NCBI GenBank assembly: GCA_000969725.1
Contig: JXSR01S003862.1
Reading direction: 5' to 3' (one strand)
Source of the DNA: Ophiothrix spiculata
Taxonomy: Eukaryota > Echinodermata > Ophiuroidea > Amphilepidida > Ophiotrichidae
DNA length: 41,054 nt
Numbering within the stretch: position 1 is the first letter of the stretch; each line of letters opens with the position of its first letter. The position numbers and the translations under genes were made by a program. Of this stretch, positions 1 to 11,780 are shown in pieces. The notes beneath the pieces are model-generated. The model saw only the letters and a list, made by a program, of their open reading frames with translations, did no database searches and had not been told where the DNA came from.

Positions 1-597
1 ACAATGCAATCCGCATTATTTGATTTATTATTAAAATTTGTATTCGCATAATGATATTAGTTCTAAATTTGCAGTTATATATTGAATGAAAGCAACCATC
101 ATTCTAACTAGACTTAACTTTAACAATGAAATCAGCATCTAATATTTATACCTATTTCAAATATTGCATATTACCATTTCCATTAGGTTGATTAGAATTA
201 CTCAATTACTCTTTTTTATTTTGTTTGAAAAATAATAAAATTTTAACTCTGATTTCAAGAATTTATCGCAACTGCGTAATAGCGCTGTAGTGTCATCATT
301 TACAATATGAGGGGATACCTTGAAGTGGTTCAGATTCCCACGAAAAAAATAAAAACTTAATGGTCTTACCTATAATACAGTAATGTTAAATGTGCTAGAT
401 CTTTCTGCGTACGACAATATGGATAACATACAATTGATGTGTTGTAACTTTTTTGTTGTGAACTATCGTGACTTTAAAAACTTTTATAAATGATGAGCAA
501 GTTGCAACTAATTATTATATTAATTATTAAATTATTTATGCAACACTTTGAACACTTGTTAAGAGATATGCTATAGTATATATTTGCTATATTAACA
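1..597. other. AT-rich DNA, no feature seen
   Basis: No ORF, splice-flanked exon or clear repeat was recognised in this AT-rich stretch. Confidence 0.4.
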
Positions 598-825
598 GCC
601 AGTACAAGAAAACCCCAAGTCCATGAGCTCCCCTCTGCAACTATATGCTATAACAATTATCTAACAATGTATAAAAATGTAAACTACAAGGTCAAATGTG
701 ACATTATGGTTGGGATATAGACATGAAAATGCTTTTTAGTGACGTGAAAGCATTTTCAGAGATGATATTTTGTAAGTATAGTTTACAGAAGGGAGCTATT
801 GGAGTTGGGGTTTTCTTGTACTGGC
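598..825. mobile_element. MITE-like element with about 43-bp terminal inverted repeats
   Basis: The left end GCCAGTACAAGAAAACCCCA and the right end (reverse complement) match perfectly for 21 bp and imperfectly for about 43 bp. The element is about 228 bp and non-coding. No convincing target-site duplication was seen. Confidence 0.7.
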
Positions 826-1363
826 GTATTCAATTGACATGTGATACATTGAGGTTATAAACTTTTTAAACCCTTCATTTTAAAGAAAAAACGCTTCACT
901 TTATATCATTAAAGGATATCACGATTGTCTTCATATTTCCGTTTTGAAGCTATTATGATTTTATCGTATCGTAAGTAATATTCTAACAGTATTTTTGTCA
1001 TTTTCTGTTTATGTGAATTATTTTTACAGGAAAAAACCCCCGCATTCCCAATATTTCCTCAAAATTCCCAAACTCCCGAAGGACATTTTGAGAATCCAAC
1101 CCTATAACAAGTACCATTTTCAAACTCCATATCAGCTGACGCTATTGGTAGATATTGATGTCAGATTTCAACCTTGTTCAACAAACATGCTTTACAAATC
1201 AAAATCTTTTAAAATTTCTGAAATTTAGAAAAATCGCCTATTCCAATTTATAGCTGGGAATAGTGGAATTTGGTATTTAATACTTAGGTGACTGCTCAAA
1301 AGCAATGTTTATGTCAAAAACTGAATCTGATATGGTAACAGAAATTTCGAAATTTCAGTAGTT

Positions 1364-1413
1364 CTAATCTAATCTAATCTAATCTAATCTAATCTAATCT
1401 AATCTAATCTAAT
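1364..1413. repeat. TCTAA/TAATC pentanucleotide microsatellite
   Basis: About ten uninterrupted copies of CTAAT, just left of a small inverted repeat. Confidence 0.95.
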
Positions 1414-1429
1414 ATAACTATTTTACTCC

Positions 1430-1682
1430 GGCAAGCCGCTTAGAGCGGCTCTCAAATGTGTGCACGATTGGCCGGAATTTCTAATTCGACGCAATTTATT
1501 CAAATTGCTCTAAAAATAAAACTACAACCCCAAATTGGTTGAAAATTTGCCAGCAAGCAGTTGACACAAAGGGGTATCTAACACTATCATTTTTATTAGC
1601 AAAGAGAGTAACCCTGCTTCACTACAATTATCATTATGCTATCATAAAGCGAGGTGTTTGTGAGCCGCTCAGGGCGGCTTGT
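1430..1682. repeat. Inverted repeat whose arms are themselves palindromic
   Basis: AAGCCGCTTAGAGCGGCTC (1433-1451) is mirrored by GAGCCGCTCAGGGCGGCTT (1662-1680). Each arm can fold on itself (AGCCGC...GCGGCT). The spacer is non-coding. This is probably a small transposon terminus pair. Confidence 0.6.
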
Positions 1683-2054
1683 CGTCCAAATAGGACAGAT
1701 TGTTAAAATTCTATTTCGGAGTGAAAGAGCTAATAATGCTTTTCATGCAAAATGAGCTAATTTGTTTAAAATGTACACTTTATGGAACCCTATATTTTAC
1801 CATACCTCAGAATCGGCCCTGATTTTTTTTTAGATATTATTCTTTATTCAATTTCTCTGCAAATCTAAATCGATTTTGCCTTATAGTACCTTTTGATATG
1901 CCGGGTCACATACATGGTGTCTCAAAAATGGTTACATGTATATAGAACAATGACCGTGTGCAAAACCTATAGCAGTTGGAGAAACGCAACTTTGCACAAA
2001 TTACATTACTACCCTCTTCTAGATTATACTTTTGATATTTTGATATCACAGCAT

Positions 2055-2222
2055 AGAGGGGAGCGTGGGCGAGCGGTTAGAGCACCGGTCTCGTAATACA
2101 GAGGTTGTGGGTTCGAGCCCCGGGCCCGGCGGTTTACGTCTCCTTGTTTCCTTGGGCAAGAAACTTTACTCTAATTGCTCCGTGGTTCGGAAGTCACGTT
2201 AAGCCGATTAATTAAGACTCAT
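2055..2222 (+). mobile_element. tRNA-derived SINE
   Basis: The tRNA-like head at about 2058-2132 has an A box (GTGGGCGAGCGGTTAGAGCA) and a B box (GGTTCGAGCCC). Its anticodon stem pairs poorly, so it is not a working tRNA gene. It is followed by a body containing TTTCCTTGGGCAAGAAACTT, a segment shared in form with the SINE at 22370. Confidence 0.7.
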
Positions 2223-2224
2223 TA

Positions 2225-2667
2225 ATTTTGAGCTATTTACAAAGATAGATACCTATGTCAGAAACGCGTTTATTCAAAATTCAACAAAACAATAACCATA
2301 CACGTTTGTGATACTTTTATGTGCAAGTTTTTTACTGATTGTGTTGAATCAGAAGCAAAAGTAAGATACAAATCTGACATCTAGAAATAGCGAAGTTTTG
2401 AATTGGTTGCAGTTTTTGCCCATGATTTTCGGATCTGAAGTGATTTATGACGTCAACATTACGTAACAGCTTATTGGATTTTCATGATGTTGGTATTAAT
2501 GTAAAGGAGAGACCCTACCATAAACTATGGTATAAAACAGCCTAACTTGGGCGTGTCAGTTTCAAGTTTACATGGGTTGAATGTACATTCTTACGATTTT
2601 GTTGAATTTTAAAAAAATACGCTTCTGACACAGGTATCTATCTATCTTTGTTATTAGCTCCAAAAAT
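2225..2667. mobile_element. Foldback/MITE element with about 65-bp arms
   Basis: The left arm 2225-2290 (GAGCTATTTACAAAGATAGA, then TACCTATGTCAGAAACGCG) is complementary to the right arm 2595-2667 (CGCTTCTGACACAGGTATCT, then ATCTATCTTTG). The interior is non-coding. Confidence 0.7.
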
Positions 2668-3243
2668 AAAAACTTGGTACTTAACTTTTGCAAACATCAG
2701 TTCTCCAACTACTATAGTTTTTGAAAACTATCATTTTTCTACATGTAACTATTTTTGGGACATGCTCGATTGCTCGTTGATAATGTAAGTCAACCATAAT
2801 TCTCCAAGAGCATTTTTTGAAAATATTTATAGGTAAACAATGCACCATAATGGTGCATCAGAAACAAATATCACTGAGCCATGATTTGGAAAAATCGTAC
2901 AAATCCGTGGTGAAAATATATGTCCTCATTTTCGTCACGAGGAAATAATCTAATAACATTGCCCTTAATAACAATTTCATAAAAATGAAATTTAGCAAAT
3001 TTATCAGATATTTGTACACAAATACACCCATTCTTGCGAACGTCGTGCGAACGTCGTGCCGACCTCATTCATAAAAGTTTCGCACGAATATTTTGTTCGT
3101 ACGGAAATTGTGACCATAGCTTACCTTATCATGCTTATAAACAGGGAGAAGATTTGTTCAGTTTTTTGTCGAAAATGACCAAGCGCGTGTACTTGAGACT
3201 GAGGAAAAAAATTTTCATTAATATTTTTTCTCGTAAAACTTAC

Positions 3244-3510
3244 CAGTGCCGTCACAGGATGATTGGGCTTCACCAATGTCGCATGGCTGCTCCCGAATGT
3301 CTGGATCTGTCGTGTAGCAATACACACCAGCGTCTGGGTTTCTGCAGTAGTTATGATCTCCAAGGCCTCTGTTTGGATAATTACTTGATGTCTTTGTATG
3401 TTCATGTGGCCGCTGGGAAGTCCATTTTTGACACGTTTTGCCGCGTGAAGTCACAGCTACAGTACCACGATAATCTGTCCCATGCTTGTCGGTGTAACAT
3501 TCTGGATTAG
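3244..3510 (-). CDS. Kringle-domain exon of an otherwise unseen gene
   Basis: This minus-strand exon encodes one complete kringle. It opens NPECYTDKHGTDYRGTVAVT, continues SRGKTCQKWTSQRPHEH, then NYPNRGLGDHNYCRNPD and CYTTDPDIREQPCDIG, ending SSCDGTG. All six kringle cysteines are present, as are the Y-R-G-T-V, C-Q-x-W, P-H-x-H and N-Y-C-R-N-P-D landmarks. The usual Trp before C4 is replaced (GVYCYT). Donor ACTG|GTAAGT is phase 1; the acceptor is CTCTAG at 3511 or GCAG at 3517, both phase 1. Kringles are extracellular disulfide-bonded modules that bind protein or lysine ligands and are shuffled as phase 1-1 exons, as here. I found no neighbouring exon, so the rest lies outside the window, is short, or this is an orphan. 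Confidence 0.82.
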
Positions 3511-3619
3511 CTAGAGCTGCGTGGTGTTAAAACAGTTCTAATAATAGGCGCTAGATCCCTCTGATGTTTATAGAGTGTAAAAATATATGTGACGGTCCAT
3601 CCCAAAACCCCAGGGGCAT

Positions 3620-4133
3620 GCCCGGGGCAACTCGAAGAAATAAGTGGTACGCATGCTCGTCACAAAAATGTCGAAAAGGGTCGGATTTTGGCCCATTGTC
3701 GTCGTCGATGTCTTTAAGAAAAAGGGGTGCTTTTCAGTATATTTAATATTTAATATATTTCAGAATATTAATAAAGGGTCGTCTTTTTACGATATCTTCG
3801 ACTTTAGGGTCACTTTTTCGCCAGGTATTCTAATATACTAAGAACAACTACAGAAAATGTTAATATTAACGTTTTTATTGCAGAAAATAGAGGGTTACGC
3901 CATTGAGGGGCCATTTCAGCGTGTTACGCAATTAATGGGTCAATATCCATTACGACATTTAGTGTCAATTGTAGTTTATTACAACATGTAGGGGTATAAC
4001 TTTGAATATTTTACGACATTAAGGGTTGGAATTGGCTGTACATGATTTCGACATTTGGTGTCCGATTTTCAGATGCTCTGACGAGCATGCGCACCACTTT
4101 TTTCTTCGAGCGACCCCCGGGCTTAAAAACAGC
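3620..4133. mobile_element. Foldback element with about 45-bp arms
   Basis: AACTCGAAGAAATAAGTGGT followed by ACGCATGCTCGTCA (left, to 3662) mirrors the right arm ending CCACTTTTTTCTTCGAGCGA (4080-4133). The interior holds several ACGACATTTAG/GGTGTC-type short repeats and no credible gene. Confidence 0.65.
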
Positions 4134-4139
4134 GGTAAA

Positions 4140-5560
4140 TACAGCCTCTTTTTATTTTCAATTTTTTAAATATTTGCAAAGACCAAGTCATAAGGATTAA
4201 AATGACATCTCAACGAACTTCAAGCGATTTCCAGATGTCAAGTTATAGTCCTTCAACGGTTGCCAAGGAGTATAATGTATCACTTAGATAAACGCGTTCA
4301 TAGATCAGTAATCCGTATATTTTCTGTTAGTTGTCTTCAAAATATACAGATATATTTCATTTTCTGATCATTTTTCTTGAAATTAAACTTTGCTGATGTT
4401 TTGAAGTAAACACAAGGATTAGTGTGAATAGGTCAAAAAATCAATTTCGGCAAATTACGAACTTGAAATTTACTTTCACCTGTAGCACAAAATGAACTTT
4501 TCTGCATTTACGGCTCGTTTGAGATGGACAGCCACATATATTTTGCTTTCTGTATACGGTAACCCAATTTCTTTGAGTTCGTTAAGTGAAATTTTGTATA
4601 CTACAAAATATCTAGAAATACCATGTGTTCTAAAAAACATCTTGGCGAGTAATGTTACTTAGCCCCCGATTTAGCCTTTTAACGAATAGTCTTAACGTAT
4701 GTAAAGGACACTCAGTTTCAGGACGCCCAATCTCTGAAAACCACCGTCTGCCGGACAGTTTTAGAGATAGAACTTTCGGTCTCATTTCATTACACCGGCA
4801 CCAATTCACCATTAGCCACAGGACATGTAGGAAATAAAAGAGAGCATGGAGATTTCTTCCCGAAAGTAACAATGCAAAACAAACAATATGTGCATGCACT
4901 AGTTTACTAACTACATTACGTTTTAAGGGGGGGGGGGGGAATACCTTTTTCTTGACCAACAATTCGTTTAGATCAGGAAAATGAGATATTAGCACAAAGA
5001 AAAACTACAAAACCTCTACTTTCTAACGCTTTTTATTTGAGTTCAATCGGACATTCAGTTCCGAAGTTATGGCGATTTTAAGACAGGCAGTCGAAATTTT
5101 CTGGACGTTTTTCCTATACATTTGTATATAGAAGGCATTCACCCTGTGATTTGTAGGATTTTCATTTAAATTAGATTTTAATAAAAACATTAAATTTTCC
5201 TATAAAATAAATCAATTATTTTATTAAGATACTTGTAATGCATTGTGAATAATATGCAACTAAAGTTTCTGAGTTTGACGGGTTTTTTTACGTATTTCTT
5301 CATTTTGTAAATCCGCTAAATTTAAATCCGATTTTCACCAAAATGAGCTTAAAATGTGTGTAAATTTATTATCTTTCATAGTTACTAATAAATTTGAGTT
5401 TCATATTTAATATTTTTTCAAGTTTTGATTTTTTGCCAATGTTTAAAGGCCTATATCTCCAAAGTCAAAGAAACGCAAACATGCGATACGAAAACAAACG
5501 TAATATAAAAAAACGAAATATAGTATCAAACAGATTTTTGGCATACTTATTGAACATAAA
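4140..5560. other. Intergenic DNA without recognised genes
   Basis: Only short open frames without homology that I can see, plus a G homopolymer near 4926-4939. One minus-strand frame (4630-4995) crosses that G tract and looks spurious. Confidence 0.4.
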
Positions 5561-5564
5561 TAGG

Positions 5565-5695
5565 CGGAGAAAACCATGAAGCCGGATTTTTGAATTTCGT
5601 TTCCAGATTTGAATTACGGTCCGAAATTACCTGATTGGTCCGTTCCTGGTTACCATGGCAACCAAATTGAAAAACCGGATTCATGGTTTTCTCCG
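5565..5695. mobile_element. Short hairpin MITE
   Basis: CGGAGAAAACCATGAAGCCG (from 5565) and CGGATTCATGGTTTTCTCCG (to 5695) are nearly perfect inverted repeats spaced by about 80 bp. The loop contains a GTTACCATGGCAAC palindrome. Confidence 0.65.
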
Positions 5696-6369
5696 TATTG
5701 TTATTATACACCACATCCCAAATACGGTGAACATGCAAGCTTTTGTTTTCTAGTTACGTTCGTTCTTGTGTTTAGTCAATCAGAGGCCTAGCGTCGTTAC
5801 CATGGCAACCAGTTTTATAAAACAAAACCTATTTTTGGAAACCGCTTAACCTAAGCTTCAATATGATATAATACTCTTGGGTAAACGCGCACTAACATCA
5901 TGAAATCATGATCCGAAGGTCGCGGTGAAAAAACGTATACCCCCCACCCCTTAAGAGGTACAAGAAACATGTCAACTGCATTTATTTTTCCTACAAATGT
6001 ACTCTGGTATATATATCGTTTTATGTCGTATAAAATACGCTATATCTTTTTATATACGCAAACTTGTGACTATTAGCTGGTTTTGATTTTCAAGAGATGT
6101 GGAAATCCTTGGAGGAAAATAACTTACCAGTATAAGAGGGAATAATAAGTGCACACATATAAACAAGAAACACTATAGGATGCGGTGACTTCGGGCAAAT
6201 CCGCATCTTCATTGTGAATTCTCAGTATTGTCTTAAAACCTTTGATAAAACATTTTGCCAACCAACCATACCATATTTGAACTAAACCATACCAGGTTAG
6301 AAATCATTCGTTTTAATAAATAGCCAAGTAAAGAGTCAAGAGAGGGCGTAAATACACACAAAAAAAATT

Positions 6370-6665
6370 GATATTCCAAAATTATACAAACTCCGCAATC
6401 TAAGATCAGTTATTGTGTGATACGTGTTTTTGTTAATAAAGAAAATATATAAAAAGAACACTCAAAACGTGTCAAAATAATTTTGGCTTTGATATTTATA
6501 CTTATTGTATGACGACAATGTAATAAATGTCAATTTTAATACTCCGAAAAGCATACAAACTCCACAGTCTGTGATCAACCATCAAGTGATATGTGTTAAT
6601 AAACAGAATATATAATTAGAAAACACAAAACGTGTCAAAACGGTTTTGGTTTTGAGATTTATAAT
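6370..6665. repeat. Tandem duplication of a roughly 165-bp segment
   Basis: The copies at 6370-6500 and 6535-6665 share ATACAAACTCCNCANTCT, a TGATA-GTGTT-TTAATAAA block and ACACNAAACGTGTCAAAA. They have diverged substantially. Confidence 0.6.
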
Positions 6666-6683
6666 TATCAGTCAGTACTTAGA

Positions 6684-7300
6684 GCCTATGGAAATGAGCT
6701 TTTAATGAGCAATTTATTTTTTAGTTCTGGCGATCAATACCAGAAGAACTTGGTCGCGATATTTTTTTCGTGACGTGACCTGTCGGATAGTTCGGACTTC
6801 GAACCCCTGTAATCACAATGAGGTTAATGCATATAAAAAATGGAGATATAGATGAAAATATTTAGAGTTTTTCCAATAAAACATGCTTTTGTTTGACTGT
6901 TAGAAATAAAAAAAATCTTCATTTTATTACATTTTAAACAAACATACCAATTTTAAGCATTTAAAATCATGAGGTCACTACTTACCTGCCGATTGTTTTA
7001 CCGAACTTAATATCTATTGGCTGGCAAAATATGTTTTAAAACCTATCAAACCTCATATCCATGAAATTTGAGAATGTATCTTTCCTGTAAGACTTGTAAA
7101 ATTAGCAAATAAAACAAAGAAAAATGCCGTTCAATTAGACCTACGAAAGGAACAAGATATCGGTCATTATAATTACGCGTTGACTACCCTGATAAACAGC
7201 CAACATCATCGTGCGACAAGAAGAACCTTCAGATCAAACATGTCAGTCAATGGGTCTGAATGACGTAATTTACTCGTGACCTTTGCGCCTGCAACGTCCA
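6684..7300 (+). repeat. Dispersed repeat family A, copy 1
   Basis: This diverged direct repeat shares with 8490-9070 the blocks CCTATG-AAATGAGCTT, GATATTTTTTT-ACGTGACCTG, GAACCC, GAGTTTTTCC, ATGAAATTTG, CCTGTAAGACTT and GAAAGG-ACNNNATATCGG. No protein was recognised. Confidence 0.55.
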
Positions 7301-8489
7301 AACCAATTTTGCATCGATTTTCTTCAGATCCATCCTGATCGAGTGGCCCATTTATTTTGTAAAATAGCATATTGTAACCTAAGCATAACTATAATTGACA
7401 GAATCTGTCGCTAATTTGATATTTTGTGTAATTATTTCAAAACAAATTGGTCTTCTGCAATCGCAGTTGTTTAAGTACCGTATATGATTTTGCAACCAAT
7501 TTAAACATTGACTGAGTAGCATGCACTATCGAATTATTATTTTTCAGTCATGGGAAACCGGGTTCGATTCTCGTTCTGTTTCAATTTTTTCTTTTTCTTT
7601 TTATTTCATTAGATTTTTTTTTCAGGTACAGATATAAAGATTAGATTAATGTGACACTTTACTCTGTTTAGGTATTTGCGTATCACCCGTTACACACACA
7701 ACAGGTCTTTGGTTTGCCATTTGATGATGGTACTATCGTATTGAAATTTAAAACTTATACTGACAATTTTTTGAATAAATCCTCCTTGGCCTTAGACGAG
7801 GAAAATTAATATAGCTTGAAAAAAAACCCACTATATTTTTTACGTTTACACTAAATCATATATATATATATACCTCTTTTGACAATTTAGTATGGCCATC
7901 AAAGTGATACAAATCGCCCAAATCAGTAAGAATTGCTAAACCACAGCCTGTGGTATTGTTTCACAATTCCTGTGTTTTTCCTTAAACGGGCACCATATCA
8001 CAAAGTTAATATTTTTGGACAGTCTGTGTAACTTTTTGTAGATCAGAAAGATTCCGTTATATAATTAAGCATTTATGCATACGTTTGTAATATTGTAATA
8101 GCAACCAAATATCATAACAGTCTCTTTATTAATCCGTTAATAATAAGTTGAATACTCGTATAGATATTGCATTTTAGTGTAGGTTTTATTGCTTTCTTCA
8201 AACAAAAACACTTGTTGTTAAATGGAAGTCTCTACATTGAAAATATAATTATTTTAATATCGGGCTAAGTATAAAAGACAAGTTACTGTAGTATGTTATT
8301 GTTATAACTTTAAATACCCATATAATAATAAAACCTTTACATTACAGTCATATTAAAAGCAATCATGAAGTTTGTCTGTTACCAAGGATATTTCGGAAAC
8401 CTTGGTGGTAGATTTGGTCGTGAGAACACCTGGTTTCAAATTAGCATATTTTTATCATGAAAAACTTACAGCAACAGTGTGTTCTGTGG
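7300..8489. other. Intergenic AT-rich DNA
   Basis: No gene was recognised. It contains an isolated B-box-like GGGTTCGATTCTCG at about 7560 and a short TA run near 7859-7872. Confidence 0.4.
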
Positions 8490-9070
8490 TCCTATGCAAA
8501 TGAGCTTATATTACAAAATCTTGGTTGGGATATTTTTTTTTATTAACGTGACCTGCCAATAAAGCTGACTTTGAACCCGTATTATTTGAACAAGGAGAAA
8601 GCAAATGCAAATTGGGAACGTGGGTATGAAAATGTTGAGTTTTTCCTTTATGTATAATGTGAGTAAAATTTTTGCAATTAGTAAAAAATGATGCATTATA
8701 TGGTATTTTCTATAAATATCAACAATTTTGAGCCTTTTTAGACATACAAATTTCAACCCCTACATCAATCTTGTTTTAGAAGATAAAAAGACGTCAGTTT
8801 GGTCGATTCCACTAGCAAATATATAAAAACTCAGATTGATGAAATTTGGAAAATATATTTTGCCTATAAGACTTTAAAACTAAAGATAAAACAAGGATAA
8901 ATACGCTGATGTGGTGTATGAAAGGTACCTAATATCGGCTCTTCATACTTGACTGCGATTTGTATTGCGATAACCAGGCACCAAGATTTCGATAACCAGC
9001 ACCTTTGTCACGACGGGTCATCTGATACTAGCAGCGTGCATGTAGTTCAGACCTTGCGCTTTGAATGGCC
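8490..9070 (+). repeat. Dispersed repeat family A, copy 2
   Basis: Second diverged copy of the repeat at 6684-7300, in the same orientation with the same block order. Confidence 0.55.
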
Positions 9071-9287
9071 CGGCCGGCCTCGCTGTGCTGAAATATCTTC
9101 CATTTCATGTGAAAATTAATGAACCTGACATGTGTTTTTTTTTGACTGAGAAGTAAACTTTTGGGTTCTTTTATATAAATTATGTCAACAATTCGTGAAT
9201 TTTATTCCTGACAGTGAATAATTAATTGAAGAAAAATCAACACGCCACGGCAAAAAAATAAATAAAAAAATAGAAATTTACAAAACG

Positions 9288-9372
9288 ACTATGAAGGGAT
9301 TCGAACCCACGACCTCCTGCATGAGAAACTTACGTTATCACCGCTTCGCCACGGAACTTTGCCTACTGAGCT
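9288..9372 (-). mobile_element. tRNA-derived fragment (SINE head), antisense
   Basis: The minus strand reads CCGTGGCGAAGCGGTGATAA (A-box-like) and later GTGGGTTCGAATCCCTTC (B box), with tRNA-like spacing. Pairing is too imperfect to call a functional tRNA. Confidence 0.5.
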
Positions 9373-9574
9373 ATTGCAATATATTAACTATATCCTACGT
9401 ATTCAATTTTTTTCAAAGCTGTTGTTTACGCATGCGCACTGATCATTATACGGTCAAATTTCACGACAATTTCAGTGTGATTTGACCCATAGAGTAATAC
9501 GGGTTCAAAGCGAATGCTAGAAAACCCAATTTGTTCCATCGAATGGTTTGCCTATATGTGAAACAAATTATATT

Positions 9575-10010
9575 TCATACTTGGCCTCTTTTATAGCCTT
9601 CTTGATTTTATTATGGCCTAATTGATTATTCATTTGATGGTGCAAATGGAATTGATATGCTTGGCTATTCAGCCTTTGTATTTTGCATTGGGCTATTTTG
9701 AGTTTTATGATCCAGGATGATCATAAATTCCTTTGTCATTTGCTTCCTCGTTTGCATGTAAATTTTGTTCACATCTCATTGTGATAGCAAATGTTTTAAC
9801 GAACAGATGGCTGCTAAAAGCCCATCCAAAATCCCGGTCAAATTCAATGTTGTAATAGCAAATGTTTTATCAATGTTGTAATAGCAAAAGTTTTATCATT
9901 AATCAATGAAGGTTCATTCTGCGTTTCATTAATCTTAAGTTTCCTTTTTGTCTTATGCTGGTAAAGCATGAGTAATTTGTGGGAGGTTTTTAGCACGTTT
10001 GTCTTTTATT
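9575..10010 (+). repeat. Dispersed repeat family B, copy 1
   Basis: This is directly repeated at 38855-39245 inside intron 2 of the adhesion GPCR. Shared blocks include TATGGCCTAATTGATNNNTCATTTGA, GATCATAAATTC-TTTGTCATTTGC, TAGCAAA-TGTTTTATCATTAA and TTTGTGGGAGGTTT. It runs directly into the tandem array to its right. Confidence 0.75.
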
Positions 10011-11780
10011 ACCAAATTGAAATTTTTTCATGTTTAATAGAGATGTATCAAAGTTTTGACAACCACTGCAGAATACAGATCTGTCCAGCAGAGAGCTGCC
10101 AATTATGTCTGTTTCACAGCGATCAATTTTCAATATTCACAACTTACATGTAGTGCTGACAGAAATATCTCTGTAACTTGATGATAAGAATTATATGAGA
10201 CTTGACAATTGTGGGATACTGCCGCAGCCTTATATGCACTCCTTTGTTTCTCCAAATACAATTTGAATATAATTAATGTTAATGAAATCTTTTATTTCAA
10301 CAGTGCAAATTTCTCTCTGGTTAAATGCCAGTATTGCAACAGATATTTGCAGAGGTATTTATTTCTTTTGTCTCCTTGTGATAAGATACTTGGTTATTAT
10401 TTAGATTTATTGTACTATTAATTAATATATTGCAATAAATAATAGATGTTTTGATAGACATTAAATGAGACTTAACAACAGAGGGTTTCTGCCGCAGTTT
10501 TATATGTAATGCTTTGCCGTTCCAGATAAAATTTGAATATAATTAATGTAATTTCAATCTTAGATTTGATTAGTGCCAACTTTCCTTTTGGTAAATGATT
10601 GCAACAGATATGTTCAAGGATGTTTCGGTTTCGTATCCTATTAGTAAGATACGTTGAAATTATAAATTTATTTCACTTTTTGAACAAAATGAATGCATAA
10701 ATATTGTATGATAAAGATGGACCAAAGTTTCGACTCCTACTGCAGGATGTACATCTGTCCAGCAGATAGCTGCCTAATTTGTTTCTGTTTTGCAGCAATC
10801 AAATTAAATATATACAAACGTTTTGTTGATATATTTAATATCTCTTGAATTTTTAATGATTAAATGAAACTTAACCTCTGCAGGATTCTGTTTTATCCAG
10901 CTGTTTGAAGCATAATATGTTCTGCTTCGCTGTACCAAATTCAATTTGAATCTAGTTTATGTGAAGGAAATTAGAAGATTTAACAATGCCAACATTTGTC
11001 TTGGTAATTGCCAGTATTGCAAACGTTATTTGCAGATGGTGTTTCTTTTCATTCTTTATTTCTTATTACTGAATTACTTGGGAATAATTTGATTTACTGC
11101 ACTATTTGAACAAAATTAAGCAAGAATATTAAATGATAGATATGCACCAGTTTCGACTCCCACTGTAGGATAGAAACCTGTCCGACAGATAGCTGCCTAA
11201 TTTGGACTGTTTCGCGGCGCTCATAGTTCAAGATATATTAAATTAGTGCTAATAGAATTTATTCTGCAAATGTATGATTATAAATGCTGGTTACACATAG
11301 CAGAGAACTGATTAATGTGTTATGCTTGGCAGTGCCAACCGTTATTTAGAAGGGTTTTTCATTCTTTTGTTCCTTATTACTAAATAACTTGGTAATCATT
11401 TTGATTTACTGCACTAATTTAAAAAATTAAGCAAAAATATTAAATGATGGATATGCACCAAAGTTTCGACTCCCACTGTAGGATGGAAGCCTGTCCGACA
11501 GATAGCTGCCTTATTTGTACTGTTTTGCAGCGCTCATATTTCAAGATATATTAAATTGGTGCTTATAGAATATATTCTGCAAATGTATGATAATAAATAA
11601 TCATTACACATAACCACTGTAGGATTCTCTTCTCTCTGTCCTGCAGAGAGCTGCTTAATTGGTACTGTTTCGCACCGCCAAATATTACATACATCTGATA
11701 AATGTGAATTAATTATCATTTGAACTTATGGCTTATGTAACAATTTTGAGAAATAAATGCCATCTACGTTGAGCATTTAG
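9990..11780 (+). repeat. Degenerate tandem array, about 420-bp unit
   Basis: Five diverged copies of a block centred on CACCAAAGTTTCGACTCCCA, CTGTCC-CAGATAGCTGCCTA and TGTTTTGCAGCG recur at about 10040, 10711, 11133, 11449 and 11610. They alternate with a second block (CTTATTACTAA-TACTTGG, GATTTACTGCACTA). Spacings of about 420, 315 and 265 bp indicate a full unit near 420 bp with internal deletions. No coding potential was seen. Confidence 0.7.

Larger units (their letters stand above)
1913..2764. mobile_element. Outer inverted repeat enclosing a SINE and a second foldback
   Basis: The left arm, about 1917-2001 (CTCAAAAATGGTTACATGTA ... AGCAGTTGGAGAA), pairs with the right arm, about 2682-2763 (TTCTCCAACTACTATAG ... 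TACATGTAACTATTTTTG). Between them sit a tRNA-derived SINE (2055-2222) and another inverted repeat (2225-2667), so this is a nest of elements. Confidence 0.6.

Noticed and set aside
2058-2132. tRNA gene with CGT anticodon-like loop
   Set aside because: The anticodon stem does not pair well and a SINE body follows, so I treat it as a SINE head.
3034-3510. 158-residue plus-strand open frame over the kringle exon
   Set aside because: It is antisense to the kringle exon, whose minus-strand reading has all kringle landmarks and phase 1 splice sites.
4630-4995. 121-residue minus-strand frame
   Set aside because: It runs through a G homopolymer, and has no recognisable domain or splice context.
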